The notes under the pieces are model-generated. The model had not been told where the DNA came from. It saw only the letters and a list, made by a program, of their open reading frames with translations, and did not search any database. Shown piece after piece: positions 32,601-43,225 of a stretch of 64,000 bases of DNA; positions within the stretch are counted from its first letter, which is position 1, and every line of letters starts with the position of its first letter. A program made the position numbers and the translations under genes. The stretch is from Mytilus trossulus (Eukaryota; Mollusca; Bivalvia; Mytilida; Mytilidae), in assembly GCF_036588685.1 (NCBI RefSeq), contig NC_086384.1:12786195-12850194 (forward strand), in the 5' to 3' direction.

Positions 32601-34728
32601 TGTACTTTCTAACTTGATCTGAAAACAATATAATTAGTTGACTGTTGCAGAGGAGTCTAATGTATGTCTGATATGCAAAATTTACTCTAGATTATGATAT
32701 CTTTTGATTTTTATTGTTTTAATCCTCTCAAAGTTTCAGCTGTACAGATTGATCTATTTTTATTGTTATCAATAAACCTTTAAAGATACTTATCTCCATT
32801 ATAGTAGCTGATCCAGTATGGACAAAGAGCTCAGAACAGGAAATTCAGATTATCTCTTCTTGTGGAGACCATGGTAAGTTTTATTTCACTGCAAAAAAAT
32901 AATAGAGTTGTAGTACATGTATACCAAATACTTTTCAAATTGAACAATTAGTACTTTTTCTTTCACATTAATGATTCTGTCTTGATTACTTTCTGAAATG
33001 TTACAAGTAAGATTATCTTTTATTAAGAAAAAAACCCCAAATAACAATTCTATAATTATCTTCATTTCACCAATTCATGCAATTTAACAAATATCATTGA
33101 ACAGTACATTCTGAAAGATGTGTGCATCCGGACTCCATTATACAAGTGTTTGAAGCAGAACCAGTTATAGAAATCACTCCAGTTGGTGTACAAGGCAAGT
33201 TATTCTGTTGAATCTGTGATAAGAATTGCATCTTTGTATTCTAAGGAAAATTGAATGGATAATGGTTAATTGCTAATGGAGATAACTCTGCAAATTTTTA
33301 ATGTGTTTGCTTCAGCAGCTCAGTGAATATAATATAATTTATTTCTAATGAATAAATGATTTTTTCCCATATTATTTTATTACATGTATTATGAAGTAAA
33401 TTTTAACCAACACATTGTAATGGATTGTTTCAGATGCCAAACTTTCCAACAAAGAACCGAAGAAAACTATAGAAAGTATACATGTAGATAAAGAAATTAG
33501 GAGATTATATTTTATCAATATCAAAAAGGAAGCTGAAAACAGAGAGGGGAAATTAGCCTGTAACATTTCAGAACCTGTAAAAGGTATAACATTTATTTTC
33601 TATGTACTTTTTGCTAGCATAAATAGGCAGCCACTTAACTATTATAAGAATATTCAGTGTTTTATGGTTTAAAATTATGGCTCCTGAGAATAGTTTCCTT
33701 AAACAGAAGTGCGATTTTTAATACAGGTAATAATTTTGTTTTCTTTAATTTAAAATTTTCTTCCAGATGTGAAAGCCATTTTAAAAACAAGTGACCATCA
33801 AAAAGAAAAGACAGAGATGAAGCCAGTTCATGCTACAAAATTGACTGCAAAACGTAAACTTTTTGTGACCAGCCAGGGAAATACTGGTAAGGATTTAATA
33901 CTCTTAAATACATGTGAAACTGCAAACTACTGCTCACATGTGATACCCCGCTCCCAAGTATTTTGATAAACAGGAAGTTGCTGAGTGAAAATGAGTGATG
34001 AAAATGAAAACGCATTCACAAACCAGTTATTTGGTTTCAGACAGGGTTTTATATATGTCACTTACAGAATGTATATAAACCCTGAAACCAAATATCAGAA
34101 ATTCTTGTATAGTAGTTCCTGAGAAAAATGTGACGAAAGTGTTCATGGGACGGACGGACTGTTGGACAGACAGAGGTACAACAGTATATCCCCACTTCTT
34201 AAAAGCAGTTTAACAATGTTTAAAGAAGGGTATTATCATTTAGATTATTCAGTGCTGACCTTTTATATTGTACCTCAGATTATATATTTTTTTCTTTCTG
34301 TTTGGTGGTGTCTCTATTAAAGCTATATTATAATAAATCTTTAATTTTTGATAAGTGATTTTGACGTACATTTTCATACATACGTTTTTAACATTTTTCT
34401 TTAAAATTTAATTTTTACTAACCTTTCAGAACCATCTAGTGGAAAAAAGACACCGTTGGATCTTGCTGTGCAGTTGCTCGGAAAAACACCAGAAGTGTTA
34501 GAGTGCATCAAATATAAAGGACTTGTGCAAAACCATCCAAGTCATGCATCCTTCTCGATGAAGTATGACAAATTGTTTTCCAAACTCCAGATAGACATCA
34601 GCACCAAGTACCATGAACTGAAAAATAAATTAAACAACTCTGAGATGCATGAAAACATGGAAAAGAAAAACGCCGACTTGAAGATTGCACAAAAATTACT
34701 AGACCACTGGGGAATATATTACTTCTGA
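24958..34728 (+). CDS. Uncharacterised 1413-aa protein, possibly transposase-derived, 11 exons
   Basis: Exons: 24958-26659, 28210-29730, 30206-30271, 30689-30736, 31466-31567, 32189-32263, 32805-32873, 33105-33194, 33434-33583, 33767-33886, 34430-34728. All introns are phase 1 and all internal exons are multiples of 3. 'KMWHDHSDI' (Asp511), 'LFSGDGPARQFEAGQQRGG' (Asp609) and 'CEQEERSFGSL' (Glu898/899) could be the three acidic residues of an RNase H-like DDE core. A SAP-like helix pair ('LKKEELIDELEERG', about 676-705) lies between. I recall similar uncharacterised families in bivalves and cnidarians, but cannot name one. The middle of the protein (about 1075-1314) is acidic and low in order. 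The last exon is Lys-rich and helical. No terminal inverted repeats were found around it. Function is unknown; transposase ancestry is an inference. A further 5' exon is possible. Confidence 0.75.
26660..28209 (+). other. Intron 1 of the unknown gene
   Basis: Between donor 'gtaaattg' and acceptor 'atgtttcag'. At about 26755-26930 it holds a copy of the 'gcccataaatggggca' repeat, inverted relative to 19055-19320. The rest is AT-rich with no exon seen. Confidence 0.7.
28210..29730 (+). CDS. Unknown protein exon 2
   Basis: 507 codons' worth of sequence (1521 nt), phase 1 to 1, donor 'atcag/gtgtgt'. Carries 'GDGPARQFEAGQQRGGNYSC', a Cys cluster ending 'NLECC', the SAP-like segment, 'EPLHDICNIVQNII', 'GCHFHSLVVHLPEVY' and 'EQEERSFGSLRRIAE'. 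The frame opens from the acceptor, upstream of the first ATG. Confidence 0.82.
30206..30271 (+). CDS. Unknown protein exon 3 (66 nt, phase 1-1)
   Basis: Acceptor 'ttttttcag', donor 'aatg/gtaagc'. Encodes 'AAVKSVAKISKEKAKIPPKK', a short basic segment. Confidence 0.65.
30689..30736 (+). CDS. Unknown protein exon 4 (48 nt, phase 1-1)
   Basis: Acceptor 'tttttcag', donor 'caag/gtaatt'. Encodes 'DDILGDLSTTEEPIIQ', acidic. Confidence 0.6.
31466..31567 (+). CDS. Unknown protein exon 5 (102 nt, phase 1-1)
   Basis: Acceptor 'cccctccag', donor 'ccag/gtatct'. Encodes 'DKEQEVEEPALIPHDQESCS' and 'EEQTSILSDILP'. It resembles exon 4 in ending with a 'SDIL'-like acidic stretch. Confidence 0.65.
32189..32263 (+). 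CDS. Unknown protein exon 6 (75 nt, phase 1-1)
   Basis: Acceptor 'acatttcag', donor 'tttg/gtaagt'. Encodes 'EQNKCPPIQESGKNTVTLTA' and 'EVHAF'. Confidence 0.62.
32367..32438 (-). tRNA. tRNA-like sequence, probable pseudogene
   Basis: The minus strand folds as a 72-nt tRNA. Acceptor arms are 'aactagg' and 'cctagta' (six pairs). The D arm contains 'tagctcagatgg', a perfect A box. The T arm, 'ccaggttcaaatcctgg', holds a near-perfect B box and has a full 5-bp stem. The anticodon arm is 'actcaacaaagttgagg'; its loop 'acaaagt' has C instead of the invariant U at position 33, and one closing pair is mismatched. These flaws suggest a tRNA pseudogene or the head of a tRNA-derived SINE rather than a working gene. 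It lies antisense in intron 6 of the unknown gene. Confidence 0.6.
32805..32873 (+). CDS. Unknown protein exon 7 (69 nt, phase 1-1)
   Basis: Acceptor 'ccattatag', donor 'catg/gtaagt'. Encodes 'VADPVWTKSSEQEIQIISSC'. Confidence 0.6.
33105..33194 (+). CDS. Unknown protein exon 8 (90 nt, phase 1-1, GC donor)
   Basis: Acceptor 'cattgaacag'. Encodes 'VHSERCVHPDSIIQVFEAEP' and 'VIEITPVGVQ'. The donor is 'caag/gcaagt', a GC-AG intron; the rest of the donor matches consensus exactly, as usual for GC introns. Confidence 0.62.
33434..33583 (+). CDS. Unknown protein exon 9 (150 nt, phase 1-1)
   Basis: Acceptor 'ttgtttcag', donor 'aaag/gtataa'. Encodes 'DAKLSNKEPKKTIESIHVDK' and 'EIRRLYFINIKKEAENREGK', rich in charged residues. 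Confidence 0.68.
33767..33886 (+). CDS. Unknown protein exon 10 (120 nt, phase 1-1)
   Basis: Acceptor 'cttccag', donor 'actg/gtaagg'. Encodes 'DVKAILKTSDHQKEKTEMKP' and 'ATKLTAKRKLFVTSQGN'. A naive frame runs past the donor to 33966. Confidence 0.65.
34430..34728 (+). CDS. Unknown protein last exon
   Basis: Acceptor 'acctttcag', 99 codons and stop TGA. Encodes 'PLDLAVQLLGKTPEVLECIK', then 'SFSMKYDKLFSKLQIDI' and a Lys/Glu-rich helix ending 'LLDHWGIYYF'. The regular helical look and clean stop support a real C-terminus; no family recognised. Confidence 0.75.
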
Positions 34729-35400
34729 TCAGAGAAAATTTAATGAAGCAGAATTGATTGTTAATTTTTATTAAATTTAACTTAAATGAGACCACATTAA
34801 CTGAAAAATGATTGATTGATATTTATAGATTAAATTCATGAATAGACATCATTATTGATAACATGATTGATTGATAAATATCAATGATTACACAACTGAT
34901 CGAAAATAAGTTTCAATGATCCATAACTTTAGATTGATTGATAAAAGACCATTTTGACTGATATACATTTTGTACAGTGTAAATGGCAGCAATGATTACA
35001 TAATTCATTGATAAATGATATGATTAATAACATGATTGATATGATTGATAACCTAAGATTGATCGAGAAATGACATCAATGATAACATGATTGATTGATG
35101 GATATAACACATTTTTGGCTGAAGTTCAAATTCAACAAAAGAACACAGGATACTGGTTAATAAAATGATACATTTTACTTCTTCTATTGATTGATTGATT
35201 GATTTTAATCCTTTTCAATTTTACTGACTTAAAACTTTGATTGATATTTTGTCACCTGATTAGAAGTAGTATATTCCTCTGCAGACAACATTAAGGAAGC
35301 TGAAAAATCAATACAGAACACTTTGATTGATTGATTTAAAATAACTTGAGAAAATTTTCTATTGATTGAATTACAACAAATGATTATACTGACGTTTGAT
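34729..35400 (+). repeat. (attg)n/(gattgatt)n-rich tract, likely 3' UTR or intergenic
   Basis: 'tgattgattgat' and variants recur many times across about 600 bp after the stop codon. It is a diffuse microsatellite expansion with no reading frame. Confidence 0.7.
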
Positions 35401-35444
35401 TTGGAAAATACAGGACAACTTTCAACACCAAGAACCAAAGGCGG

Positions 35445-35555
35445 ATAATTCACCAAGAAACAATGCCAAAGATAATTAAACAACAACCAAAGGCAAAGAT
35501 AATTTTATGCCAAAGATAATTAAACAACAACCAAAGGCAAAGATAATTTTATATG
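35445..35555. repeat. Short tandem duplication
   Basis: 'ccaaagataattaaacaaca' with 'accaaaggcaaagataattt' occurs twice in a row, about 50 bp apart. Confidence 0.8.
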
Positions 35556-35599
35556 GAACATAATTGTCATAATTTGCAGTTCAATTGTACAAAATTCAA

Positions 35600-35900
35600 C
35601 ACGTGATTTAAAGTCTGGAGATGTATATGTACAAGAAAGATGCTGATGATCAGGGTGGGACCTTCCACAGGTATTATCAGTATCAATCTTAAACTTAGGT
35701 GATGATTGCATCGCCAAACTTGAACTACACTCCACTTAGAAATAACATGTGATTTAAAGTCCGAAGATGTACATGTACAAGAAAGATACTGATGGTCAGG
35801 GTGGGAATCTCCACAGGTATTATCAGTATCAATCTTAATCTTAGGTGATGATTGCATCGCCAAACTTTAACTACATGTACACTCCACTTAGAAATTGCTA
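35600..35900. repeat. Tandem duplication of about 150 bp
   Basis: 'gtgatttaaagtctggagat' (35602) and 'gtgatttaaagtccgaagat' (35750) start two copies that run through 'cacaggtattatcagtatca' to 'actccacttagaaat'. Overlapping frames on the minus strand are products of the duplication. Confidence 0.88.
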
Positions 35901-36534
35901 AGTTTTGGACTCTTGAGTAGTCTACTCTTGTTTTAGAAATGATTGCATTTCCAAACTCTAGATAATGATACTCGGAGTGAAATTAGCCAATGTTGAATAG
36001 AGGTACTGAATTGTTGATAAGTTATGATAACTATGCAAGAAGAAATCATCATTACATCTGATCTTCAAAAAGATAAATTTACAGCACTAAAGCAGGAGAC
36101 AATTTATAGCACTGCACAGCAGATACCATGTACCGCACTTCTTATGTATGACAAGTACAAGAAATTGAACTGGAAAAGGCCCAATTGTAAATCCTTCATA
36201 TCATCCTTTGATATATAATTTTCTAAATTGAAAAAGCAGTAAATACTATCGTGAATATTTCCTCAAAGACTAACTATAAAAGAAAATTTTAAAAGGACAG
36301 GGAACATCAGTTAATATTACAAATCCTTCTCCTTATTGAGGTATAATTGCTTATAAATGAGAAAACAATTCCCTAAAGTTATGCAAAAACATGATGAAAA
36401 GAAAAATAATGTGAACAAAAGATCACAGTACTGTCTTTTACAATGAGTGGAACTTCTAACTGTTTAGTCCACTATACTTATGATAATGTATGAAAATCAT
36501 TTACATATTTTAGGATATACCCGCTAATATGTAG

Positions 36535-36660
36535 ATATAAGAAGATGTGGCATGAGTGCCAATTAGACCCTCACAGAAGTCACAATTAGTTAAATTAAAT
36601 CATTACATGTATATAGGTAAAAGTATGGTCTTCAACACAGAGTGTAAATCTAACAACAAT
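36535..36660 (+). repeat. Dispersed mussel-type short repeat, diverged copy
   Basis: 'aagaagatgtggcatgagtg' then 'ggtcttcaacacagagtg' follow the layout of the repeat at 1-180. Confidence 0.65.
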
Positions 36661-36879
36661 CAGTTATTTAACTGCTGTCCTTTTATTAGATCAAAAACCC
36701 AGACTGGTCTTCAACAGCAGCAATAAATCATTACTTATAAATATAATTAATACATGTAGATCTTGATTTTATTCTGAGGAACTGAATCCCCACCCCCTTT
36801 TTAAAATCTGTTGAAAAGATGGATGATATGAAAGGATTTATAGGGTTGATACATCAGATATTACAGCAATTTACTGGAA

Positions 36880-37065
36880 ACCATCACATCATACTGGATA
36901 TGATAACAATTAACTGGATTTGACAACAATTTACTGGATATGACAACAATTTACTGGATTTGACAACAATTTACTGGATATGACAACAATTTACTGGATA
37001 CAATCACTATATACTAGATATGAGCACCATATACTATACATATACTGGATATGACCAACAAAACT
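36880..37065. repeat. Tandem repeat, unit about 20 bp
   Basis: Units of 'ttactggatatgacaacaa' alternate with 'ttactggatttgacaacaa', giving a two-unit higher-order pattern of about 40 bp. Flanking copies are diverged. Confidence 0.85.
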
Positions 37066-37069
37066 GGAT

Positions 37070-38345
37070 ATAGCATTTTATAGATACAAAGGCATTGTGG
37101 CATGTCAAAAGACATTGGATTGATGTGGCGTCTTAAAATATTATAATTTTTCATCTATGATTTCATAAATATTCTGTTAAATTTCTAGCTTTTCCAAACT
37201 AATTTTAATGTTTATAATCATTAATAAGTTAAAAGGTAATTACATTTGTACAGTTAGTTATGAGTGCATTACAAATTTCTTCATTTAAAGAATAAAGTTA
37301 ACTTATTATCTAATATTCAATGTAAATAAAGATGGGAAAAGTTATTAAATAATTCAAAGTACCAAAATATCATAAAAGGGCCAACAATAAAATCATAATG
37401 ACTGGCAAGGTAATAAAACAATCCTGCTTTTATTGAAATTTTTAATTTGTTTTGTTTTAAAGAAGGTGCAATAAAAACAGTGGTTTCAGAGAAGAAGAAA
37501 TAAACAAAGTGGTTTCAGAGAAGATCTAAATGGCATTTAAGGGTTTTCTTGCTGTGTAATTTTTCCATGTTCATGATGTTTCATTAATATTTCATGCCAT
37601 ATTCTGAATTGCAATATTTCACAAGTCCAAGTTCAGCACCGTTAAAAAATGTTGAGGAAGTTCCAATAAAAAATAAAACTTGTTTTTCTCTCTCCTTGGA
37701 TTAAAGTTATTTAAATAATTTAAAATTTATAAACCAAATAAATGATAAACATAATAAATGTATGAATAAGTTCATTTCTTTGAAAGAAAATATGAATGTC
37801 TTTGTGTAAACAAACTTCTTCAAAAAACTAAAAATGAATAATGACACTTTTAATTTATTAAAACTAACAAGCAATTTTAAACTGATTAGTTTCTATATAA
37901 ATGTACCTAATAAAAAAAAATAAGTTGGGCAGCTACTATGGGTTTAAAATGGAAACCTAACTAATTATTACACAGCAATTTTGTTAAATGATAGGTATAA
38001 AAAAAAAAGTTTCTTTTGGACTAAAATTTGCAATGTGGTGGTGGGTGGGGAATGCAGCCAAGATATGTAAAATCTTGCCAGTCACAAGCCTGGAAGGAAG
38101 GTAACTTCAATCAATATGGAAGTGACCTTCTGAATGCAGAGTGAACCACCATAAGAAGTAATATACTAGTTACATGTACATTTTGTAAGTGTAAGAATGA
38201 CTCTGCATTAATAAGGATTGTATTTTTTTCACAAAATTATGTTCTGCATTTCTAGTACATTATGTAGATTTAATTTAATTGTTTTTGTGTCAATCAAAAA
38301 TCAAGTAATATTTTAAATAGCCATGTCCACACTTATACAAAAGAT
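37070..38345. other. AT-rich stretch, no gene seen
   Basis: No exon or repeat copy recognised. 'cagagaagaagaaataaaca' near 37488 and 'cagagaagatctaaatggca' near 37516 share a short direct repeat ('gtggtttcagagaag'). Confidence 0.4.
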
Positions 38346-38351
38346 ACTTAT

Positions 38352-38490
38352 CTGATATGAGGGGGATAGGACCTGTATCGGGACTACAGGATTGGGTTAT
38401 TCTTCATTCAAATTTTCGGGACATCAGGATTTCATTATTTTAACCCCGGTATTTCCAGATCAGGACCCCTCCTATCCCCCCTCAGATATG
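38352..38490. mobile_element. Small inverted-repeat element, 'gagggggataggacc' family, copy 1
   Basis: Left end 'atatgagggggataggacc' and right end 'ggacccctcctatccccc' are inverted repeats. Inside, 'tcaggatttcattattttaa' type blocks recur. Copies at 39394-39590 and 49331-49528 share the ends and internal blocks. Confidence 0.75.
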
Positions 38491-38939
38491 TTCATGTCGA
38501 AGTTTTTTTTAAAAGACAAGTTAGGCAAATTGAATTTTTTCATAGATGAAGATTTCCACTTACAAAATCAAACCAAGGTTTACCCCTGGTTCTGAAAGGT
38601 AATGATCTATTACATATAAATAGACAAATTTTGTACTGCATGGAATTCTGATGTTATGTGACAGCGCATCAACAGGGTGCATGATATAATAAAATCAAAC
38701 CCGGTAAAATAATGATATCAAACCCGGAAAAAACAAACAATCTCAGAGCTATATATTACAACTATGACACGTTCAAACTTTTGAAAATATCAGTTATTAA
38801 AAAATTATTTATATCAAATATATGTCCAACTGGCATGACTACCAGACTTGTTTGTAATTTATATTTACAGAACAGATAATGTACATGTATGTAGAGTTTC
38901 TTAGAAAAAAAATGTAGCAATTAAAAGATTATATAAATA

Positions 38940-39005
38940 TGAAAAATAAGGACGGTGTATGACTGTCAATGAGGCGAAATCTGTCACAGCAAGGCCTTCA
39001 CAACT
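38940..39005 (+). repeat. Dispersed mussel-type short repeat, diverged fragment
   Basis: 'aggacggtgtatgactgtca' and 'aaggccttcacaac' match the layout of the repeat at 1-180. Confidence 0.5.
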
Positions 39006-39393
39006 TATATTTTTACAAGACAATAATTAAAACCATCATTTCCCTTGAGACCGTCATTTAATTTATAGGGGATGCAAACGGGATTCTGTTAAACAGACCT
39101 ATGATAAATTTAAAATCTTAGAAATGTTTACCTTTAAAGTCCTTTTCATATAGGGTCAAATCACATTTTTTTTGTACTACGAGACTATGATATTGCTCAG
39201 GTAAAAATCATTTAAATGTAAACTTTTCCTACACTGGTTTGGTTTCGCATGGAATATTTAGGGCCAAGATTCTGCATTTAATATTTATTTACAGCAAGAC
39301 TTCTGGCCGAGAAAAAATGACAGGGCTTTTCATACATGTATGTACATTTACAAGAAATTGGATCATTCATGACATGACCTTATCATATACCTG

Positions 39394-39590
39394 TATGAGG
39401 GGGATAGGACCTTTATCAGGAATCCGGGATCGTGAGTTTTTTAGCTTGGGATTTCACGAGCGACCCTTTCAGTATCAGGGAATTCTTTTTTCAAATTTCA
39501 GGACCTCAGGATTTCATGTTTTTAAGCCCAGGATTTTTGGGATTTCATTTTTTGAAGGATCAGGACCCCTACTACCCCCCTCATATATAT
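39394..39590. mobile_element. Small inverted-repeat element, copy 2
   Basis: Left end 'tatgagggggataggacctt', right end 'ggacccctactacccccctc'. Two overlapping reading frames here (39239-39595, 39432-39692) come from this element and are not genes. Confidence 0.75.
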
Positions 39591-40139
39591 TTTAGATTTT
39601 TCACACCTATATTGATTTTTCTTAAGCCAGAAAAAAGGTATCTATTCCCTTTGGACCATAAGCCACCAGTTCTACATGTATGCCTATACTAAAGGAAAAT
39701 TTTATAAAAACAACTTTGCTTAGACAAAAATGTTGGAATACTGGCATGACTGGTCTTCTTACAACAAGTCAGAAAATGTTTTTAGTACAGACTGCCTATT
39801 CCAGCAGCACATTCAATGGACAATGACCATGTATGTATGTATGTATGTATTGGTGGTCACTTTGTTTACTTGTCTATATTCTATTTATATTGAGAAATAG
39901 GTTAATACTAGTATTACTTATAGTTCTGCAACTCTTTCTCCCGAGACCGGCCATGCATAAATTATTCTTGCTGTGACTTTCTGTTCTACATGTATATTAT
40001 CTTTTCAATGATTGAAAAGGAAATACAAATGTAATGTCAGCCATGTAGTTAAGAGGAAAATAAAGAATTGAAAAAGGCCAATGGCCAAAATGTCTTAATA
40101 AATTGGTTTATTTTTACAATTATACTTTCTGTTCTTGCA

Positions 40140-41640
40140 TGTGCCCAACTTCGGCCCCTAGGAACTTTTAGTATGACGTCACTCATCTGGTTTGGGGCAG
40201 TCGATCTACACTTAAGGATTTAAAATGAGCAGACGCTCATATTTTGGCTTGCGAATATGGAACCTTAATTCACACAAGTAGGCTAGCCACCACCATATAT
40301 TTATTTATGTAAACTAATGTTCAACGATATATATTTTTCTAAATAAACATCTTGTTTATGTTTATGTGCTTTTAGTAGTTTGTCAAATATCCCAGAACTT
40401 GGGTAGATGAGAAAACAAAAACCAATGGAAACTTCCACTCGAGTTACATGTATATTATAATGGTATAGTTATTTATTGGCTAGAACGTTGGAGGAAGGCG
40501 TCCCAGAAAAACCTCTTAAATAGTCTTCACAGTTATCTGGACTACATGTAGCTAGGAACTTGAGAGAAGTTTGCTTTCATTTTCATTCAGCCATATATTA
40601 TATGAGCAAGTCATTGCCATCACATATCAATGTTTTTTTTTACCTTAAACTTGTAATCTCTACATGTACAATGTATGCACCTTGTGGGACCTTAATTGGA
40701 AGAAATATATCTTATAGTTTTCTGTCACTTGTTTCTGACGACGTGGGGGGTGTAAAATCTAACACTCATACGAAAAATCAGTGATTTCTTCCATACTAGT
40801 GTGGAGTTAAACCACCCATTGACAGAAACAAGTGCCGGTAACGGTTTTTTTTCTACACATTGTCATTGATATCACATATGAAATCGCCATCGAAGTCCGT
40901 GACTGTAAACATTGATAAATGCAGAAGGAGTCTCTCAAACCACATCAATGATAATAACCGTTTAATAATACTACTGATTCACTTAAAACAGTTGGAAGTA
41001 ATCATATATATTAAAGGGACAGGTGTGTCGTCTGATTATTATCTGGCGATGTCACACGTGGTTGTCCGTTAATTTCACATTATGAGACTTTATTCTTGGT
41101 AAATACGCTTGAACTACAACTTACACATAAAAAATGATCATACTAGACATCCACAGTCACTTGTCTGCCAAAAATACTACAAAACTGCAGCAATTTCACG
41201 TTTAAGCATGAATATTCCTTCCTGTAGAAAAATCAGACAGGTGCTCGACTCATTCATCGCTGCAAGCATCGAAAAGACCCCGAAATTTTTTGATTGGTCT
41301 ATTAACCAAAAAAGGCGGGGCCTAAACAGCGATAAAAAAACGGCTAAATCTAATAAACCTTACGTAAATCTGTGAATATGAGGTTAAATGTCAGTCAATA
41401 TGATATAAACGCATCATATTTCAATACTTTTATAAACCTTGGGGCATCTCAATAACTGCAACTAACAAATGTAACCTTGCGACGCGGAGATATATTTGAT
41501 GACGTCATGAATAATAATAAGGCAAATAGAGTTATCTGCGCTTGGTAAAAACTACGGGAAAAAATGAAAAAAAATGCCTTAACGTACCCGCGCATTGAAA
41601 AATAGGATCTAGCATTAAATTCTGGGATCATTTAATCACT
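40140..41640 (+). promoter_or_regulatory. Candidate 5' region of the PI3-kinase gene
   Basis: A CRE-like 'tgacgtca' at 40174-40181 and another at 41500-41507, an inverted CCAAT motif ('gattggtc', about 41291) and a GC box 'ggcggggc' (about 41314) cluster upstream of the p110 start exon. That exon is preceded by a splice acceptor, so an untranslated first exon must lie upstream. No start site can be fixed from sequence alone. Confidence 0.3.
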
Positions 41641-42425
41641 TCAGAAGGAAGTTTAGTTCACCAAATATATAATGCTACAAAAAAAAAAGCAACCCATGGG
41701 TTAAAAAGTTAAATATTATTATTCAAAACTTAGGTTCATCTTATTTGTCAAATGATAACCTTTCTATTAAACCCCTGTTTGGTTTCATAAAACAAAGACT
41801 AACTGATCAGGGTTTTCAGGAACAACATGCAAATATTTCAGCATCTCCTAAATTAATATTTTTCCAGAGTGTCTACAAAATTAATGAACGGGCAGGTTAT
41901 GTTGATGCTTTAAAAAAAATAGATCAGATCGATCATTATTATGTAAATTAAGAGTTAGTGCTCATAACCTTGCCATTGAGAGGAAGATATTTAAAAATGC
42001 CCAGAGATCATTGAATTTGTGAAATCTGTAAAAGTGGCGAAATTGAAAATGAACAGCACATGTTGCTACACTGTAGCGGTTACTCCAGTATTAGAGAGTC
42101 TTTTGTATTAAAAATGTTTAATATTACAGGAAAAAGTGTAACCACATTGTGTGATAAAAATATAATAAATCTCATACTTAAATAATAATACATCCTATAA
42201 GGCACTAAAATTATCTTCCTCTTTCGTAACAAATTGTTTTAATGCAAGAAGTAATCTATTGTAATAGATTTTCATTATACCTTTAATCGTTTATTCACAT
42301 ATATATATAATTGTTTGTATTTTACTACCATGTATAGCAAATTGTTTATCCATTCGGTCATTACCATTTATCATTGTAAATGCGTTTGTGCCAATAAAAT
42401 ATTGTATTGTATTGTATTGTATATT
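41640..42425 (+). pseudogene. LINE 3' fragment with Cys-His motif and (attgt)n tail
   Basis: Broken frames give 'LRVSAHNLAIERK' and then 'CEICKSGEIENEQHMLLHCS', the C-terminal Cys-His motif typical of many LINE polyproteins after the reverse transcriptase. The element ends at 'tgccaataaaatattgtatt' with several ATTGT units, a LINE-style tail. It is the 3' part of an element of the same general type as 22727-23576. Stops and shifts make it dead. Confidence 0.82.
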
Positions 42426-43039
42426 TATCCTTTACTGTCTGAATACTTTATCCGGTTAATGTACAATAAACCTATCAAATGTGATAATTTTTTTTACATT
42501 AGATTGGAAACTATTTATTTTTGGTTATGACAACAGCTGTAAGATAAGATAAAATAAGTTGCATGACTACGCCGATTATTCCCGCGTTTTTTGCTATTTC
42601 TTTCGAATTATCTCCCTTAGGTTCTGTGTAAAAAATGTTTTAATTTTTAATTTTCTTTTTGGGAAAAGTCATTAGAAATTAGAACAGAAATAATCTTCAT
42701 TATCATAATTTATTGATCCATATATGCATGTCGTACTTTATAAATATATTTGCTTTAATTATAAGTAATAAAAAGTGACCTATTTTTCGTGACAATTTGT
42801 GTAATTCGGTCTTACTTCCTCATCCGAAATAGCATCCTTGTTGACAAATATGTACAGTTAAATGTACTGTCTGGTTGATTAAATGTAGATGACAACCTTC
42901 ATGAATTACAGGTTTAATTCTTATGAATAAGAACTTTCAGTTTTAAGTATTCACCACATTATAATTCTTTTGTAAATAACTTTAGAAAACGGTTAAAAAG
43001 TTAGTAAACTTTATACAGTCTGTTTCACTGTAGACATAC

Positions 43040-43225
43040 CATCACGGAAACAAAAGTTACCCTTCATTATGTTACATAAGGGTACGATGCGAGGTTTCTT
43101 ACAGTCCTGATGACAACAACCAGGCAAAGACGGTCTTGGGTTAAATGCTTTCCACATTGTCAGGCGAAAATACAGCACCAGGAAACATATATGTATAGTA
43201 CCAATGGCAATGAACATGTTGAATG
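43040..43225 (-). CDS. Orphan exon-like segment (62 codons)
   Basis: On the minus strand an acceptor 'ctgtattttag' and a donor 'gatg/gtatgt' enclose 186 nt, phase 1 to 1. It encodes a hydrophobic segment ('FNMFIAIGTIHICFLVLYF') and a Cys-rich part ('PGCCHQDCKKPRIVPLCN'). It could be an internal exon of a membrane or secreted protein. No partner exons were found nearby and I do not recognise the family. Confidence 0.3.

Noticed and set aside
35520-35863. 71- and 98-codon minus-strand frames with similar protein
   Set aside because: The similarity comes from the 150-bp tandem duplication. No splice or start context, no known domain.
39239-39692. Overlapping 118- and 86-codon frames
   Set aside because: They consist of the repeat blocks of the inverted-repeat element, with composition driven by 'aggatttcat' units.
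41745-41951. 68-codon frame as a separate small gene
   Set aside because: It is one frame of the broken LINE 3' fragment.
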